Source: Mycobacterium decipiens (GTDB taxonomy: Bacteria; Actinomycetota; Actinomycetes; Mycobacteriales; Mycobacteriaceae). From it: a stretch of DNA of 64,000 nt. Below the pieces are notes generated by a model. That model saw only the letters and a program-made list of their open reading frames with translations, was not told where the DNA came from and did not search any database. The position numbers and the translations under genes were made by a program. Positions 62,862 to 64,000 of the stretch are shown one piece after another; the first letter of the stretch is position 1, and each line of letters opens with the position of its first letter. Location of the stretch: the NCBI RefSeq assembly GCF_963853665.1, contig NZ_OY970459.1, forward strand, positions 4,340,001 through 4,404,000, in the 5' to 3' direction.

Positions 62862-64000
62862 CATGACCACGTTCGATTACATCGACTTCTTCACCGATCC
62901 GTCCTTGGTGCCCGACCCGCACCCCTACTTCGATTACCTACGTAACCAAAATCCGGTTCTCCGGCTGCCGCACTACGGGGTCGTCGCCGTCACCGGCTAC
63001 GAAGAAGCCACCGCGGTTTACCGGGACACCGACTCCTTCTCGAACTGCGTCGCACTGGGCGGACCATTCCCGCCGCTACCGTTTGTGCCCGAAGGCGATG
63101 ACATCAACCACCAGATCGAAGCCCACCGCCAGCGATTCCCGATGTTCGAGCACATGGTCACCATGGACCCCCCGGCGCACTCTCGGGCGAGATCGATTCT
63201 GAGCCGGCTGTTAACGCCAAGCCGACTCAAGCAGAACGAGGAGTTCATGTGGCATCTCGCCGACCGCCAGCTCGACGAGTTCCTGACCAACGGTGCGTGT
63301 GAGTTCATCAGCGAATACGCCAAACCCTTCGCCACTTTGGTGATCGCCGATCTGCTGGGCGTCCCCGAGAAGGACCGCAACGACTTCCGCGTCGTGCTCG
63401 GCGCCGATCGCCCCGGGCGGGTCGGCGCACTGGACCACGAATCGGTAGGCGTCAACCCGTTGCAGTGGCTCGACGACAAATTCTGCTCCTACATCGACGA
63501 CCGGCGCCGCGGCCCTCGCGAAGACGTGCTGACCGCCCTGGCGACCGCGAAATACCCGGACGGCTCCACACCCGAGGTCATCGAGGTGGTCCGCTCGGCC
63601 ACCTTCTTGTTCGCGGCCGGCCAGGAAACCACGGCCAAGCTACTGACCGCCGCCATGCGGGTCCTCGGCGACCGGCCCGATCTGCAGCAAAAGCTGCGTG
63701 ACGATCGCAGCCTGATCCCGAACTTCATCGAAGAATCGTTGCGGATGGACAGTCCGGTGAAGAGCGACTCTCGGCTGGCCCGCAAGCGAGCCACATTGGG
63801 CGGCCTCGACATACCCGCCGGCACCGTGGTGATGGTGCTACCGGGTGCGGCCAACCGTGATCCGCGTCGGTTCGAGAATCCGCACGAGTTTCGCCTCGAC
63901 CGCCCAAACGTCCGTGAGCACATGGCATTTGCCCGCGGAGTGCATTCCTGCCCAGGCGGACCGCTCGCCCGGGTAGAGGGTCGAGTTTCCCTCGAACGCA
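62862..64000 (+). CDS. Cytochrome P450, C-terminus cut by the window end
   Basis: About 380 residues are visible. I-helix oxygen motif FAAGQETT near 250, the ExxR in EESLRMDSP, and the haem loop FARGVHSCPGGPLAR with ligand Cys near 363. The ATG at 62862 has a GGAGG 9 bp upstream; an ATG three codons earlier is too close to it. It needs a ferredoxin and reductase. The visible N-terminus (MTTFDYIDFFTDPSLVPDPH) is typical of mycobacterial soluble P450s that act on lipids, steroids or terpenoids. Confidence 0.93.

Overview
The window is high-GC mycobacterial chromosome. Nearly every gene matches, in order and in sequence, the Mycobacterium tuberculosis block I recall as Rv0903c-Rv0852, read here in the opposite direction. 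Markers include prrA/prrB, the ompATb (arfABC) operon, gltA2, citA, the sphingomyelinase Rv0888, fprB, serC, sepH, fadE10, cspB, the second molybdenum-cofactor set around rpfA, ercc3, fadB/fadA, dapC, far and kdc. It is not H37Rv itself. No PE, PPE or PGRS gene is present, the Rv0891c/Rv0890c region is one long reading frame, and several genes are extra. A slow-growing relative of the tuberculosis complex is likely; the species cannot be fixed from the sequence alone. All comparisons with H37Rv are from memory.

Layout. 1-4.7 kb: end of a FAD-dependent dehydrogenase, the prrA-prrB two-component system, and the convergent arfA-arfB-arfC operon. 4.7-13.6 kb: FAD oxidoreductase, citrate synthase gltA2, a wax-ester/diacylglycerol acyltransferase, a truncated STAND-ATPase regulator, a methyltransferase and a Baeyer-Villiger-type monooxygenase. 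14.3-22.3 kb: a giant cyclase-ATPase-LuxR regulator, citA, Rv0888 and a gene-poor 1.47-kb gap with IS21-like repeats before a glyoxalase-fold gene. 22.3-36.6 kb: fprB with an AurF-like diiron oxygenase, serC, sepH, rRNA methyltransferase and MarR, small membrane proteins, MFS transporter, glutathionyl-hydroquinone-reductase-like protein, fadE10 and cspB. 36.7-41.6 kb: moaA2-moaD2, a c-di-AMP (ydaO) riboswitch and rpfA, convergent with moaE2-mog-moaC2. 41.7-45.7 kb: an XPB-type helicase and a helicase-associated partner. 45.8-49.0 kb: an accessory redox module (ABM protein, F420-type luciferase-like oxidoreductase, TetR, FAD monooxygenase). 49.0-58.1 kb: fadB-fadA, dapC, three SRPBCC proteins around far, and keto-acid decarboxylase. 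58.1-64.0 kb: a catabolic-looking cluster (dimeric-barrel protein, acyl-CoA synthetase, amidohydrolase, exported protein, TetR, cytochrome P450) with several palindromic candidate operators.

Themes. Lipid/CoA metabolism dominates (fadE10, fadAB, far, acyl-CoA synthetase, WS/DGAT), with central carbon entry (two citrate synthases), redox enzymes using FAD, F420, Fe-S and haem, and cell-envelope/resuscitation functions (arfABC, rpfA, Rv0888). Tight coupling is common: several 4-bp start/stop overlaps within operons, and three convergent pairs whose stop codons overlap by exactly 4 bp. No tRNA, rRNA, CRISPR array, intact transposase or phage gene was seen.
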